DNA of 64,000 bases, taken from assembly GCA_948470475.1 (NCBI GenBank), contig OX419339.1, forward strand, positions 11,869,863 to 11,933,862. Direction: 5' to 3'. Below, piece by piece: positions 63,244 through 64,000 of the stretch (position 1 is the first letter of the stretch; each line of letters opens with the position of its first letter). The position numbers and the translations under genes are program-made. Below the pieces are notes generated by a model. That model saw only the letters and a list, made by a program, of their open reading frames with translations. It had not been told where the DNA came from and made no database searches. This DNA is from Galaxea fascicularis (taxonomy: Eukaryota; Cnidaria; Anthozoa; Scleractinia; Euphylliidae).

Positions 63244-63778
63244 ATATTTGATAATGTTAAACGCATTTCTAGGCATTTCAAAGGAACTGAAATCAGAATT
63301 TTCCGAGAAAGCAGACCCGCCTAGTTATCTCACGCTTACGTTTTCGCCTTTCAGATCAATAGGATTGGTGATAATTTCAAAGACAAGCACAACAGGAATG
63401 ACAGAAAGATTGTCTACGTCTTTTTAAGCTATTAGAAGGCACTGACTCTATCTGTCAGTTGGCTGGAATATTCTAAAAGTTCTTCTTAACCATTATGTTT
63501 CTGTTATGTTGATGTGTATGTTTGTTTGCTTCTTGAAATTACTTGAATGCCGTTTTACTTATCCAAATGTGTGCGTAATAACAAACTACATATGGTACTA
63601 TCCCGGTTTAATCAAACAGTACGTAAATGCTAATATAGTTGTGAAATTCACTGTTTTGGTGAGACCTGCCTTCAGCAGATGTTTTCTAATTGCTCTACTT
63701 CTTTATAAAAGCTGACTACCCGGTAAAACAGCAAACAAGACTATCCCTTACTCGTTAAGAACATTCGACAGTCTATAC

Positions 63779-64000
63779 ATGATGGCCGGCAGATACAATT
63801 GTTCCGCGTTTAGTCTGGGATGTGGAAATTCCTCTGGCCAAGGGATGTGCAACAAAAGCAATTGCAAACCAGCCGGTAATGATAGCAGTTGTTGCCATCG
63901 TAGAAACAAGCACGGCATATCTGATGAACAACTGATCATATTAATCAGCATAAAATCGCTCGTAATAATCCTTGCCGTCTGTGGCAACTATTTGCTCATA
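63779..64000 (+). CDS. N-terminus of a probable rhodopsin-type GPCR (cut by window end)
   Basis: An open frame of 74 codons starts with two ATGs and runs off the window. The first 53 residues are polar, with several Cys (positions 8, 15, 24, 29, 38, 39) and N-glycosylation sites NCS, NSS, NKS and NDS, which fits an extracellular N-terminus without a signal peptide. Then LIILISIKSLVIILAVCGNY begins a hydrophobic segment. The GN in the middle of it is the hallmark of transmembrane helix 1 in class A GPCRs. The identification rests on this motif and overall layout, so another membrane protein is possible. Cnidarian genomes hold many intronless receptors of this type. Confidence 0.5.
   Translation, partial: MMAGRYNCSAFSLGCGNSSGQGMCNKSNCKPAGNDSSCCHRRNKHGISDEQLIILISIKSLVIILAVCGNYLLI

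Larger units (their letters stand above)
58069..63778. other. Gene-poor stretch between GSS and the last gene
   Basis: It contains the GSS 3' UTR, a hairpin element at 59765-59894 and a pair of inverted ~75-bp repeats at 60590-60664 and 63165-63243. The rest is AT-rich, with short ORFs only. Non-coding 5' exons of the gene at 63779 could be here but cannot be recognised. Confidence 0.5.

Overview
The window is nuclear DNA of an animal, most likely an anthozoan cnidarian (a stony coral or close relative). The protein genes have short exons with GT-AG introns and match animal families (TMEM64, METTL9, glutathione synthetase, SLC3/maltase). The introns and spacers are packed with small inverted-repeat DNA elements and tRNA-derived SINEs with TTA-repeat tails. 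No taxon-specific marker was checked, so the coral assignment is an inference.

Layout. (1) 1-11.8 kb, minus strand: three tandem IRG-family (immunity-related, interferon-inducible) GTPase genes. All have the same two-exon plan: a short first exon that ends just after the P-loop, and a long second exon with the rest. A decayed fourth IRG fragment lies between the first two. (2) 15.5-18.5 kb, minus: TMEM64 (VTT/SNARE-associated family), two exons. (3) 20.6-25.3 kb, plus: METTL9, five recognised exons; the first coding exon is not settled. (4) 28.9-30.7 kb, minus: an intronless membrane-anchored GH13 alpha-glucosidase/SLC3A1-like protein. It shares a 208-bp head-to-head promoter with (5) 30.9-36.6 kb, plus: an unidentified 382-residue coiled-coil protein of five exons, all joined by phase-0 introns. 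(6) 37.9-43.4 kb, plus: a secreted PLC X-domain protein with N-terminal cysteine-rich repeats and a basic C-terminal tail, six exons. (7) 44.0-44.6 kb: a broken Ty3/gypsy-like retroelement with a 96-bp palindromic element nested in it. (8) 45.1-58.1 kb, plus: complete glutathione synthetase (GSS), 13 exons, 481 residues. (9) 58.1-63.8 kb: no recognised gene. (10) 63.8 kb to the window end, plus: the start of a membrane protein that looks like a rhodopsin-type GPCR, cut by the window edge.

The genes do not form a pathway. The clearest functional grouping is the IRG tandem array, a probable innate-immunity cluster. The most unusual structures are palindromic elements carrying two divergent tRNA-like sequences (about 1.5-2.0 kb and 52.5-52.9 kb, with shorter relatives at 39.5, 43.4 and 48.9 kb), and a family of tiny hairpin elements with TAGCCTG...CAGGCTA ends, two of which have exact 9-bp target-site duplications. 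All coordinates and splice joins were read by eye and have not been tested against transcripts.
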